Positions 1 through 5,281 of a DNA stretch of 11,873 nucleotides are shown here, piece after piece. A program made the position numbers and the translations under genes. Position 1 is the first letter of the stretch. The number at the start of each line of letters is the position of its first letter. Under the pieces are notes generated by a model. The model was not told where the DNA came from, searched no databases, and saw only the letters and a list, made by a program, of their open reading frames with translations. Origin of the DNA: CAZXPA01 sp964642485 (GTDB taxonomy: Bacteria > Patescibacteriota > Patescibacteriia > UBA2591 > UBA6264); the NCBI GenBank assembly GCA_964642485.1, contig CAZXPA010000021.1, positions 1 to 11,873 on the forward strand, read 5' to 3'.

Positions 1-356
1 CAACTGCCTTTGAGCTTGATTTTGAATATTTGTTTAAATTTGCCCAAGAAGCAAAAAAATACCAGCCAATCCCGGCTTACCCGCCTATTAAAAGAGATTT
101 AGCTTTTTTAATTGATAAAAAAATTGCCTGGGATGAGGTTGAAAAAACAGTAAAAAATATTGATTCTCTAATTAAGGAGATTGAAGTGTTTGATGTTTTT
201 GAGGATAAAAAATTCGGCGATAAATGCAATTTGGCTTTTCATATTACTTATCAATCTTTTGACCGAACCTTAAAGGCAGAGGAAGTTGAAAAGATTGAAA
301 AAAAGATTATTAAAACGACGGAAGAGAAATTTAGAGCCCAGCTAAGAAATTTCTAA
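1..356 (+). CDS. pheT: Phenylalanine--tRNA ligase beta subunit, C-terminal part (5' end outside window)
   Basis: PheT is the beta subunit of the cytoplasmic (alpha-beta)2 phenylalanyl-tRNA synthetase. The open frame enters the window at base 3 and gives 117 visible residues ending in TAA at 354-356. What remains is the end of the synthetase core (AFELDFEYL, then YQPIPAYPPIKRDLAF, the usual 'Y.pi..fP.i.RDla' block) and the whole C-terminal ferredoxin-fold anticodon-binding (FDX-ACB) domain. The latter shows the characteristic FDVFEDKKFGDKCNLAFHITYQS, DRTL and EEVE blocks and ends with LRNF, close to the usual ...LR terminus. An internal TTG at 30 could be mistaken for a start, but the conserved frame continues upstream without a break. 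No terminator hairpin follows, and pfkB begins 35 bases later. The family call is firm; only the end of the protein can be judged. Confidence 0.95.
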   Translation, partial: TAFELDFEYLFKFAQEAKKYQPIPAYPPIKRDLAFLIDKKIAWDEVEKTVKNIDSLIKEIEVFDVFEDKKFGDKCNLAFHITYQSFDRTLKAEEVEKIEKKIIKTTEEKFRAQLRNF

Positions 357-364
357 TTTTTGTT

Positions 365-396
365 AATTTATTAAAATGTTAAATTGTTAAAATGTT
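365..396 (+). repeat. TTAACAATT-type simple repeat abutting a start codon
   Basis: The gap between pheT and the kinase gene is built from variants of ATGTTAAATTGTTAAA. The 15 bases at 377-391, directly before the ATG at 392, are the exact reverse complement of 2833-2847 inside the GT2 glycosyltransferase gene. Two copies of one low-complexity repeat family therefore lie about 2.4 kb apart in opposite orientation. Confidence 0.6.
377..385 (+). promoter_or_regulatory. Possible extended -10 element for a leaderless transcript
   Basis: TG-T-TAAATT is followed by exactly six bases and then the ATG at 392, the spacing expected when transcription starts on the A of the start codon. No Shine-Dalgarno sequence is visible. 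The hexamer matches TATAAT at only four of six positions and lies in an AT-rich repeat, so this call rests mainly on identical spacing at 4061-4076 and 8836-8851. Confidence 0.35.
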
Positions 397-1399
397 TTAC
401 GATATAGTGACAATTGGTGGGGTAATGCGCGATATTATTTTTCTCACCAGCGAAGGTCTGGTAGTTGATAATACCCATGACCCTTTGTGTCAAAGATTAA
501 TTGCTTTTGAGTTAGGAGCTAAAATTTATGTTAAAAAAGTCTATTTTGAGTCAGGTGGAGGGGCAAATAATACCGCTGCTGGTTTTTCTAAATTAGGACT
601 GAAAACTGCTATTGTTGGTCGAATTGGCCAGGACAGAGAAGGTGATCAATTGGTTAAAGAAATGAAAAAGCAAAAAGTGGCTACCCGTTTTCTTCAGATT
701 GACAAAAAAACAAGCACAGGTTTTTCTTTTATCCTGGGCTTAAAAAAAATAAAAAGAGCTCATGCCATTTTTGCTTATCGGGGAGCTAATGATAAATTGG
801 GGCTTAAATACAAAATGTCAGATTTTAAAGATATCCCCTGGCTTTATGTCTCTTCTTTAAGCTGTCCAGATTGGCTAAAGGTTTTAAATAAGATCTTCCC
901 ATTTACTGAAAAAGAAACAAAAATTGCCTGGAATCCAGCCAGTGTTCAATTAAGAGCTGGCGCTAAAAAATTGGCTAAATATTTAAAAAAGACCCAGGTC
1001 TTGATTCTTAATGAAGATGAGGCCCGGGGATTGGTTTTGTCAAATAAAAAATCAAAGAATTTAGCAATTAAGTATTTATTGGAACAGATTTATCAAATGG
1101 GCCCGAAAATTGTGGTTATTACTGCTGGTAAAAGGGGGGCTCATGCTTATAATGGGCAGAGATTCTATTATCAAAAACAAGCGCCGGCTAAAGTTATTAA
1201 TACTACAGGAGCAGGGGACTCTTTTTCTGCTGCTTTTGTCGCCAGTTTATTTTATAAGCCAGATAATATTCAAGGGGCCCTAAAATGGGGAGTGATTAAT
1301 AGTGCTTCAGTGATTGATCAGATTGGGGCTCAAAAGGGCCTTTTAACTAAAAGACAAATAACGATTTTGTCTGATAAAATCAAACCTCGAGCTTGTTAA
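392..1399 (+). CDS. PfkB/ribokinase-family carbohydrate (or nucleoside) kinase
   Basis: This 335-residue soluble enzyme should transfer phosphate from ATP to a hydroxyl of a sugar or nucleoside. It has the ribokinase-family layout: an N-terminal strand (DIVTIGGVMRDI), the substrate-side glycine motif GGGANNTAAGFSKLG at residues 55-69, then GRIGQDREG, a lid insertion, LILNEDEA near the middle, and the C-terminal family signature at residues 270-276 (N-T-T-G-A-G-D) with D276 as the expected catalytic base. The first signature residue is Asn where Asp is commonest. About 25 residues between the first strand and the glycine motif (SEGLVVDN...) are longer than in classical ribokinase. The start at 392 is the first ATG in frame and fits family length; there is no clear Shine-Dalgarno sequence. 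The substrate cannot be read from the sequence; ribose, fructose-phosphate and nucleoside kinases all share this fold. Confidence 0.85.
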   Translation: MFYDIVTIGGVMRDIIFLTSEGLVVDNTHDPLCQRLIAFELGAKIYVKKVYFESGGGANNTAAGFSKLGLKTAIVGRIGQDREGDQLVKEMKKQKVATRFLQIDKKTSTGFSFILGLKKIKRAHAIFAYRGANDKLGLKYKMSDFKDIPWLYVSSLSCPDWLKVLNKIFPFTEKETKIAWNPASVQLRAGAKKLAKYLKKTQVLILNEDEARGLVLSNKKSKNLAIKYLLEQIYQMGPKIVVITAGKRGAHAYNGQRFYYQKQAPAKVINTTGAGDSFSAAFVASLFYKPDNIQGALKWGVINSASVIDQIGAQKGLLTKRQITILSDKIKPRAC

Positions 1400-1418
1400 G
1401 AAGTGAAGATTTTTCAGG

Positions 1419-1426
1419 TATAAAAT
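1419..1426 (+). promoter_or_regulatory. Possible -10 box upstream of the GIY-YIG gene
   Basis: TATAAAAT lies just past the kinase stop codon. A transcript starting six bases after TATAAA would begin at about 1431, which is exactly the first base of the left inverted-repeat arm. The nearest -35-like sequence (TTGTTA at 1393-1398) has a 20-base spacer, which is too long, so the promoter is tentative. Confidence 0.3.
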
Positions 1427-1430
1427 CGTT

Positions 1431-1452
1431 ACCCCCTCCTTTTGAGCGCTCT
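1431..1452 (+). repeat. Left arm of inverted repeat flanking GIY-YIG gene
   Basis: ACCCCCTCCTTTT (1431-1443) is the exact reverse complement of 1695-1707. The match resumes after four bases with GCTCT (1448-1452) opposite AGAGC (1686-1690), so 18 of 22 positions agree. All four mismatches are transitions and two would be G-U pairs in RNA. The C-run stands out against the AT-rich surroundings. Confidence 0.85.
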
Positions 1453-1459
1453 TAGCTTT

Positions 1460-1696
1460 ATGTATTATGTATATCTTGTAAAACAACCAAATAAAAAAAT
1501 ATACATCGGCTTTTCAACGAATCTAAAGCAAAGAATTAAAACTCACCAACATAAAAAAAAGATACTCGGCTTAATATACTATGAAGCCTACCGAGATAAA
1601 AATGACGCTTTGGTAAGAGAAAGACAGCTTAAAAAATATAAGAGCGCTTGGGGTTATCTTAAAAAACGAATTAAAAAAAGTATTGAGAGCATCTAA
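1460..1696 (+). CDS. Small stand-alone GIY-YIG endonuclease-domain protein
   Basis: This 78-residue protein is a bare GIY-YIG nuclease domain of the small URI/UPF0213-like class. Visible motifs are YYVYLV (the GIY position, reading VYL), YIG at residues 15-17, R25 in TNLKQRIKTH with H29, and the helix carrying the metal-binding glutamate, E54 in VRERQLKKYK. It lacks any added DNA-binding domain. An in-frame TTG at 1442 lies inside the left inverted-repeat arm; the ATG at 1460 is preferred because family members begin with MYYVY. The stop codon at 1694-1696 overlaps the right arm. Family members cut DNA and some act as homing-type nucleases, but no target is evident here. The tight inverted-repeat frame suggests a discrete mobile or formerly mobile cassette (inference). 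The domain call is secure, the role is not. Confidence 0.85.
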   Translation: MYYVYLVKQPNKKIYIGFSTNLKQRIKTHQHKKKILGLIYYEAYRDKNDALVRERQLKKYKSAWGYLKKRIKKSIESI

Positions 1697-1707
1697 AAGG
1701 AGGGGGT
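1686..1707 (+). repeat. Right arm of inverted repeat flanking GIY-YIG gene
   Basis: AAAAGGAGGGGGT (1695-1707) mirrors 1431-1443 exactly and starts within the TAA stop codon. GCTCAAAA follows at 1708-1715; its complement TTTTGAGC occurs at the inner side of the left arm (1440-1447), so the two ends share a second, differently placed motif. No clear target-site duplication is visible outside the arms. Confidence 0.85.
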
Positions 1708-1745
1708 GCTCAAAATTCTAATAAAATTTTTTGCGTCATAAATAA

Positions 1746-1760
1746 CTTAAAAATTTTAAG
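1746..1760. other. AT-rich perfect palindrome before pduL
   Basis: CTTAAAA-A-TTTTAAG is a 15-base palindrome ending nine bases before the pduL ATG. It could be an operator or hairpin, but such AT palindromes arise easily by chance in this composition. Confidence 0.25.
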
Positions 1761-1769
1761 AATTTTAGC

Positions 1770-2351
1770 ATGTTCAAAGTCCTAATAGAGGTTTCTGCTC
1801 GCCACATTCATTTGTCTCGTCAGCATTTAGATCAACTTTTTGGTCGGGGCTATGAACTAAGAAAATTAAAAGACCTTTCTCAGCCAGGTATGTTTGCTGC
1901 TCAAGAGACTTTAACTGTTCAAACCCTAAAGAACAAATTTGAAAAAGTTAGAATAATTGGTCCAATCCGGCCGAGAACCCAATTAGAAATTTCCAAGACT
2001 GACTCTTATTGCCTAGGGATTAATGCACCAATCCGCCACTCAGGTGATTTAGACGGCTCAGCAGGCTGTAAATTAATTGGGGCAGAAGGGAAAATTGATT
2101 TGCCCGAGGGCGTTATTATTGCCTGTCGACATCTTCATCTTGACCCCCAAACTGCTGAACAAGCGGGGTTAAAAAATCATCAATTTGTTTCAGTAAAAAT
2201 TGATTCAGCTAATCGAGCCACCTTTTTCCATCAGGTTTTAGTCCGGGTTTCTTCAGATTTTCGTCCAGCAGTTCATTTAGATACTGATGAGGGTAATGCA
2301 GCTGGGATTGATAAAAAAATTCAAGGGGAAATAGTAAATAATGGGAAATAA
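1770..2351 (+). CDS. pduL: Phosphate propanoyltransferase / phosphotransacetylase, PduL family
   Basis: PduL enzymes convert acyl-CoA plus phosphate to acyl phosphate and CoA and are unrelated to classical Pta. This 193-residue protein covers the full two-barrel core. The zinc-binding histidines are present: SARHIHL (H12, H14), CRHLHL (H121, H123) and VHLDTDEGNA (H169). Other family blocks are LFGRGYELRKLKDLSQPGMFAAQET, PIRPRTQLEIS, SYCLGINAPIRHSGDLDGS and EGVIIA. The usual DTDEANA reads DTDEGNA. There is no N-terminal microcompartment-targeting extension: the enzyme starts a few residues before the first barrel, and no shell-protein genes are nearby. It is therefore probably a free cytoplasmic enzyme working on acetyl-CoA (inference) and passing acetyl phosphate to the acetate kinase encoded at 10882. 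The start has no clear Shine-Dalgarno sequence. The end overlaps the next gene by 11 bases. Confidence 0.92.
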   Translation: MFKVLIEVSARHIHLSRQHLDQLFGRGYELRKLKDLSQPGMFAAQETLTVQTLKNKFEKVRIIGPIRPRTQLEISKTDSYCLGINAPIRHSGDLDGSAGCKLIGAEGKIDLPEGVIIACRHLHLDPQTAEQAGLKNHQFVSVKIDSANRATFFHQVLVRVSSDFRPAVHLDTDEGNAAGIDKKIQGEIVNNGK

Positions 2352-3426
2352 AGAGTTAAAAATTGCTATAATAATTGTTTGTTATAATGGCCGGGAATAT
2401 CTCCCGGATTGTTTAAATAGTTTAAAAAAGCAAACCCTGCTTCCTAATGAGATTGTGGTAGTAGATAATGCTTCAACTGACGGAAGTCAAGAATTTTTGT
2501 CAAAGTTTAAAGTTCAAGGTTTAGGATTTAAGGTTATTTTAAACAAGCGAAATAACGGTTTTGCTAAAGCTAATAATCAGGGGATTGAGGCAGTTTTAAA
2601 AAATAACCCTGCCTATATTTTTTTATTAAACCAGGATACAGTTTGTAGTAAAGATTGTTTAGAAAAATTAGCCAAAGCAGGGAATTCATTTAAAAATGTT
2701 TTTGCTTTTCAGCCCCTGGTTCTTTGCTGGCCTGCCTCGCCGGCAGGCAGGCCTGAAAAACACAGGATTCAAACTGCTGGAGATAAAATTCATTATTTAG
2801 GCTTTGGTTATTGCGGTGATTATAAGAAACAATTTAACAATTTAACAATTAAACAATTAAACAAAGATATTACTTATGCTTCTGGGGCGGCCATGTTTAT
2901 TAATGCTCAGGCCTTAGAAAAGGTTGGTTTAATGGATGAAGATTTATTTTTATACCATGAAGATTTAGATATCTGCTTAAGAGCTAGATTTTTAGGTTAT
3001 CAGATAAAATTAGTTTCTCAGGCAATTATTTATCATAAATATACTCAAGGTATTCCTAAGCATCGCTGGTATTGGTCAGAAAGAAATCGTTTAATAACTT
3101 TATTAAAATTTTATAAAATCCCTACCTTAATTTTAATTTTACCTGCCTGGTTGTTCATGGAATTAGGTGTTTTAGTTTACAGTTTAATTACTGGTTGGTT
3201 TGTTTTGAAAATCAAGTCATATTTTACTATCTTATTACAAATCCCAAAAACTTTGAAAAAAAGGAGAAAGATTCAAAAAACAAGGAAGATTACTGATAGG
3301 CGCTTAGCTCAATATTTAGAACCCAAATTTGATTTTGCTGGTTTTACTCATCCTTTGTTAAAATACATTGTTAATCCTGTTTTAGGATTTTATTGGCAGG
3401 TTATTAAAAAATTTATTATGTGGTAA
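2341..3426 (+). CDS. Family 2 glycosyltransferase (rhamnosyltransferase-like) with repeat-derived insertions
   Basis: This 361-residue inverting GT-A enzyme should transfer a sugar from a nucleotide donor to a surface-glycan precursor at the inner membrane face. Motifs in order: IIIVCYNGREYLPDCLNSLKKQ, VVVDNASTDGS (D42), NNGFAKANNQGIEA, LLNQDT (D99, the metal-binding acidic position), ASGAAMFI, and DEDLFLYHEDLDICLRARFLGY with E207-D208 as the base region. A hydrophobic stretch follows near residues 260-290, then a basic tail, as in WbbL-like enzymes. Three segments do not match the family pattern and coincide with DNA repeats: about residues 54-65 (KFKVQGLGFKV), 130-138 (WPASPAGRP) and 163-175 (KQFNNLTIKQLNK). 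All keep the frame and avoid the catalytic motifs. The ATG overlaps the pduL stop by 11 bases, implying translational coupling. Acceptor and sugar are unknown. Confidence 0.88.
   Translation: MGNKELKIAIIIVCYNGREYLPDCLNSLKKQTLLPNEIVVVDNASTDGSQEFLSKFKVQGLGFKVILNKRNNGFAKANNQGIEAVLKNNPAYIFLLNQDTVCSKDCLEKLAKAGNSFKNVFAFQPLVLCWPASPAGRPEKHRIQTAGDKIHYLGFGYCGDYKKQFNNLTIKQLNKDITYASGAAMFINAQALEKVGLMDEDLFLYHEDLDICLRARFLGYQIKLVSQAIIYHKYTQGIPKHRWYWSERNRLITLLKFYKIPTLILILPAWLFMELGVLVYSLITGWFVLKIKSYFTILLQIPKTLKKRRKIQKTRKITDRRLAQYLEPKFDFAGFTHPLLKYIVNPVLGFYWQVIKKFIMW
2501..2535 (+). repeat. AAGTTCAAGG/ATTTAAGG-type degenerate repeat inside GT2 gene
   Basis: Degenerate tandem units (AAAGTTTAAAGTTCAAGG, then TTAGGATTTAAGG) encode KFKVQGLGFKV between the VVDNASTDGS and NNGFAKANN motifs. 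The linker is longer and more repetitive than expected for the family at this point. Confidence 0.5.
2729..2753 (+). repeat. GC-rich palindrome inside GT2 gene
   Basis: GGCCTGCCT-C-GCC faces GGC-AGGCAGGCC, making a 12-bp stem with one unpaired C. It is nearly all G+C within a strongly AT-rich gene. It encodes WPASPAGRP at residues 130-138 and preserves the reading frame. Confidence 0.85.
2827..2865 (+). repeat. AACAATTT/AACAATTAA tandem repeat inside GT2 gene
   Basis: About four to five copies of an eight-base unit (AACAATTT, then AACAATTA variants) encode QFNNLTIKQLNK just before ASGAAMFI. Bases 2833-2847 equal the reverse complement of 377-391 upstream of the kinase gene. Confidence 0.8.
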
Positions 3427-3436
3427 AATTAAAAAA

Positions 3437-3457
3437 TTTGGAAACTGAGTTTCCAAA
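3437..3457. repeat. TTTGGAAACT palindrome, copy 1
   Basis: TTTGGAAACT-G-AGTTTCCAAA is a perfect 10-bp stem with one central base, just after the GT2 stop. It shares the GGAAACT/AGTTTCC core with the next palindrome, 37 bases further on. Confidence 0.8.
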
Positions 3458-3473
3458 AGATGGTCAAATAGAA

Positions 3474-3502
3474 AAAACTTGGAAACTTAGTTTCCAAGTT
3501 TT
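3474..3502. terminator. Bidirectional terminator-like palindrome between convergent genes
   Basis: AAAACTTGGAAACT faces AGTTTCCAAGTTTT around a single T, a perfect 14-bp stem with an A-run on one side and a T-run on the other. It lies between the GT2 gene (+) and the HIT gene (-), so it can end transcripts from both sides. The stem is not GC-rich and the T-run is short. With copy 1 it may instead be an interspersed repeat that was co-opted here. Confidence 0.55.
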
Positions 3503-3521
3503 AGTCGTTATGACGTAGGGG

Positions 3522-3968
3522 TTATTCTCTAATTTTTTCTGCTAATTTTTTTAATTCTTTTGAATCAGCTTGGGGGCCAAGCTGGGTAGTAGTATAGCCA
3601 GGATATTTTTCAAAAAAGATGTCTTTTTTAACTTCCATGTCTTTGAATTCCTCTTCCAAACCATGTAAAGGATAAAGCTTAAGATGAGCATGATTAATGC
3701 CCAGCCCTTCCATGACCATGGCTGTTCTTTTAGTGTTTAGTTTTCTGTCTAATAACTTGGCTACTTCTTTTCCGGCTAAAAGAAATTTTTCATAAACCTC
3801 ATCTGGCATGTTAAAAGCATAAGAATCATAATGGGCCTTGGGCATGACTAAAGTCATGCCTTTGGTATTGGGATAAAGATCTAAGATGGCCAAGAAGTCC
3901 TTATTTTCCCAAATTTTGGCTGAAGGAATTTCACCTTTGATAATTTTACAAAAAATACAATCTGACAT
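3522..3968 (-). CDS. HIT-family protein with a variant histidine triad
   Basis: HIT proteins are small cytoplasmic nucleotide-binding hydrolases or transferases that act on adenylated or other nucleotide-conjugated substrates. This 148-residue protein starts MSDCIFCKIIKGEIPSAKIW, the normal HINT-type N-terminus with a CxxC pair (C4, C7). DFLAILDLYPNTKGMTLVMPKAH follows, then the triad region INHAHLKLYPLHG at residues 91-103. The first two histidines (H93, H95) are present and H95 is the expected nucleophile; the third triad position is lysine (K97) instead of histidine. GalT-type relatives carry Gln there, so the position tolerates change, but Lys is unusual. The C-terminus (GYTTTQLGPQADSKELKKLAEKIRE) extends past the core. 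It is the only minus-strand gene in the window and faces away from the GT4 gene across a 170-base promoter region. Substrate unknown. Confidence 0.88.
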   Translation of the reverse strand: MSDCIFCKIIKGEIPSAKIWENKDFLAILDLYPNTKGMTLVMPKAHYDSYAFNMPDEVYEKFLLAGKEVAKLLDRKLNTKRTAMVMEGLGINHAHLKLYPLHGLEEEFKDMEVKKDIFFEKYPGYTTTQLGPQADSKELKKLAEKIRE

Positions 3969-3998
3969 ATAGTTTATGATTAATTTATTTACAAATAA

Positions 3999-4007
3999 AT
4001 CATAGCA
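3999..4007 (-). promoter_or_regulatory. Possible extended -10 promoter element for HIT gene
   Basis: On the minus strand the bases read TG-C-TATGAT, an extended -10 element about 30 bases before the HIT ATG. No good -35 is seen, which extended -10 promoters can tolerate. The start region overlaps an AT-rich imperfect hairpin (about 3975-4004: TATGATT...AAATAAATCATA) that could act as an operator. Confidence 0.35.
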
Positions 4008-4041
4008 TAAAAATATAGTTTTGTCTTGTTTTTTGAAGTTA

Positions 4042-4069
4042 TTGTGAAATTAAGAATTTTTGATATAAT
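4042..4069 (+). promoter_or_regulatory. Promoter for the GT4 gene run, with palindromic -10
   Basis: TTGTGA (4042-4047), 16 bases, then TATAAT (4064-4069) preceded by TG-A, so both a -35 and an extended -10 are present. This is the best promoter seen in the window. The -10 is centred in a perfect 17-base palindrome, TTGATATA-A-TATATCAA (4060-4076), which could be a repressor site. Transcription should start near 4076. Confidence 0.65.
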
Positions 4070-4075
4070 ATATCA

Positions 4076-4135
4076 ATGATGTTTAAAGGTCTAAGTAAAA
4101 TGTTTCGTATTAAAAAACGCATAATTCTTGAGTGA
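4076..4135 (+). CDS. Possible 19-residue basic leader peptide upstream of GT4 gene
   Basis: An ATG sits at the predicted transcription start, six bases after TATAAT. It opens a frame of 19 codons (MMFKGLSKMFRIKKRIILE) ending in TGA at 4133-4135, three bases before the glycosyltransferase ATG at 4139. Six residues are Lys or Arg. Translation of this frame would bring ribosomes directly to the GAGTGAGGG sequence before the next start, so coupling is plausible. An ORF this short can easily occur by chance, there is no homology evidence, and it may be only an untranslated leader. Confidence 0.25.
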   Translation: MMFKGLSKMFRIKKRIILE

Positions 4136-4138
4136 GGG

Positions 4139-5281
4139 ATGAAAATCGCACATCTTATTTCAACTTTTCCTCCTTATAAAGGGGGAATGGGCAATGTTTG
4201 TCTTAATCAGGCTCAGGAATTGGCTAAGTTAGGACATGAAGTCGTCGTATTTGTTCCTGGAAATCCAGCTGATAACAGAGAAGAATATGGTTTTAAAGTA
4301 AAATATATTAAACCTTTGTTTAAATATGGTAATGCTGCTTTTGTTCCTGAGATTGTTAAGAATTTAAAGGATTTTGACATTATTCATCTTCATTGGCCTT
4401 TTTTTGGTGGAGCTGAATTTTTTCTTTTTTGGTATTGTTTTAAAAAACCAAAAGCAAAATTAATTGTTCAATATCACATGGATCCTCTGGCTCCGGGATT
4501 AAGGGGTTTGATTTTTAAATTAAACTCTTTTTTATTTAATGGTTTTTTTATTAAAAAAGCTTATAAAATCTTAGTTTCTTCTTTAGATTATTTAAAACAT
4601 TCAAACATTAAAAAATATTGGCTAAAAAACAAAGATAAATTCATTATTAGTCTTTTTGGTGTTGACCAGGCCAGGTTTTATTCCAAAAGTAAAAGTTCAT
4701 CATTGTTAAAAAAATATAATTTAGATAACAATAAGGTCATTTTGTCTGTCGGGGGGCTGGATAAAGCTCATTATTTTAAAGGGATTAAATTGTTAATTCA
4801 GGCGATTAATCAGTTAAAACATAAAATGCCTGATTTGAAACTATTAATTGTTGGTAGTGGCGATTTAAGACCAGACTATGAAAAATTATCTCAAGGCCTG
4901 GGCATTAAAGATAGAGTGGTTTTTGCTGGTGAAATAGAATATGGGAAATTGCCAGATCATTATCACTTAGCTGATGTTTTTGCTTTTCCCTCAATTACGC
5001 GCTCAGAAGCTTTTGGTTTAGCCTCTTTAGAAGCAATGGCTTGTGCTAAGCCGATTATTGTTTCTGATTTACCGGGGCCCAGAACTTTGGTTGAGAATAA
5101 CGGCTTAGTTGTTAAAGTTAACGATTTTGATGATTTAAGTAAAAAAATATTTGATATTTTTCAAAGTGAAAGACAAAGAAAAGAGTTTGGGCATAATAGT
5201 TTAAGATTGGTCCAAGAAAAATATAATTGGCCTCAAATTGTTAAAAAAATTGAAGAAATTTATGTTCAAGCAGGTAATTGA
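4139..5281 (+). CDS. Family 4 glycosyltransferase (GT-B fold)
   Basis: This 380-residue retaining glycosyltransferase probably adds a sugar to a lipid-linked or surface-glycan precursor on the cytoplasmic membrane face. The N-terminal Rossmann domain begins MKIAHLISTFPPYKGGMGNVCLNQAQELAKLGHEVVVFVP, with the glycine-rich acceptor-side loop typical of GT4. The C-terminal donor domain shows ILSVGGLDKAHYFKGIKLLIQA, LLIVGSGDLRPDYEKL, DRVVFAGEI, ADVFAFPSITRSEAFGLASLEAMACAKPIIVSDLPGPRTLV, and the conserved E-x7-E pair (E290 and E298). Full length for the family, with no signal peptide. GAGTGAGGG just before the ATG could serve as a ribosome site but lies very close to the start. The end overlaps the following membrane-protein gene by 20 bases if that gene starts at its ATG (5262). 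Sugar and acceptor cannot be deduced. Confidence 0.92.
   Translation: MKIAHLISTFPPYKGGMGNVCLNQAQELAKLGHEVVVFVPGNPADNREEYGFKVKYIKPLFKYGNAAFVPEIVKNLKDFDIIHLHWPFFGGAEFFLFWYCFKKPKAKLIVQYHMDPLAPGLRGLIFKLNSFLFNGFFIKKAYKILVSSLDYLKHSNIKKYWLKNKDKFIISLFGVDQARFYSKSKSSSLLKKYNLDNNKVILSVGGLDKAHYFKGIKLLIQAINQLKHKMPDLKLLIVGSGDLRPDYEKLSQGLGIKDRVVFAGEIEYGKLPDHYHLADVFAFPSITRSEAFGLASLEAMACAKPIIVSDLPGPRTLVENNGLVVKVNDFDDLSKKIFDIFQSERQRKEFGHNSLRLVQEKYNWPQIVKKIEEIYVQAGN

Noticed and set aside
30..356. Independent small gene starting at TTG 30
   Set aside because: The reading frame and PheT conservation continue upstream to the window edge, so this is an internal codon of pheT.
1442..1459. TTG at 1442 as start of the GIY-YIG protein
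   Set aside because: The six extra residues would be encoded by the inverted-repeat arm, and the family normally begins at the MYYVY found at 1460.
3437..3502. Possible CRISPR-like repeat pair
   Set aside because: Only two diverged palindromic copies, with no regular spacers, array or cas genes; a terminator or interspersed repeat fits better.
5238..5261. TTG at 5238 as start of the GT-C-like protein
   Set aside because: It lies deeper inside the GT4 gene without a ribosome site; the ATG at 5262 gives a normal short overlap.
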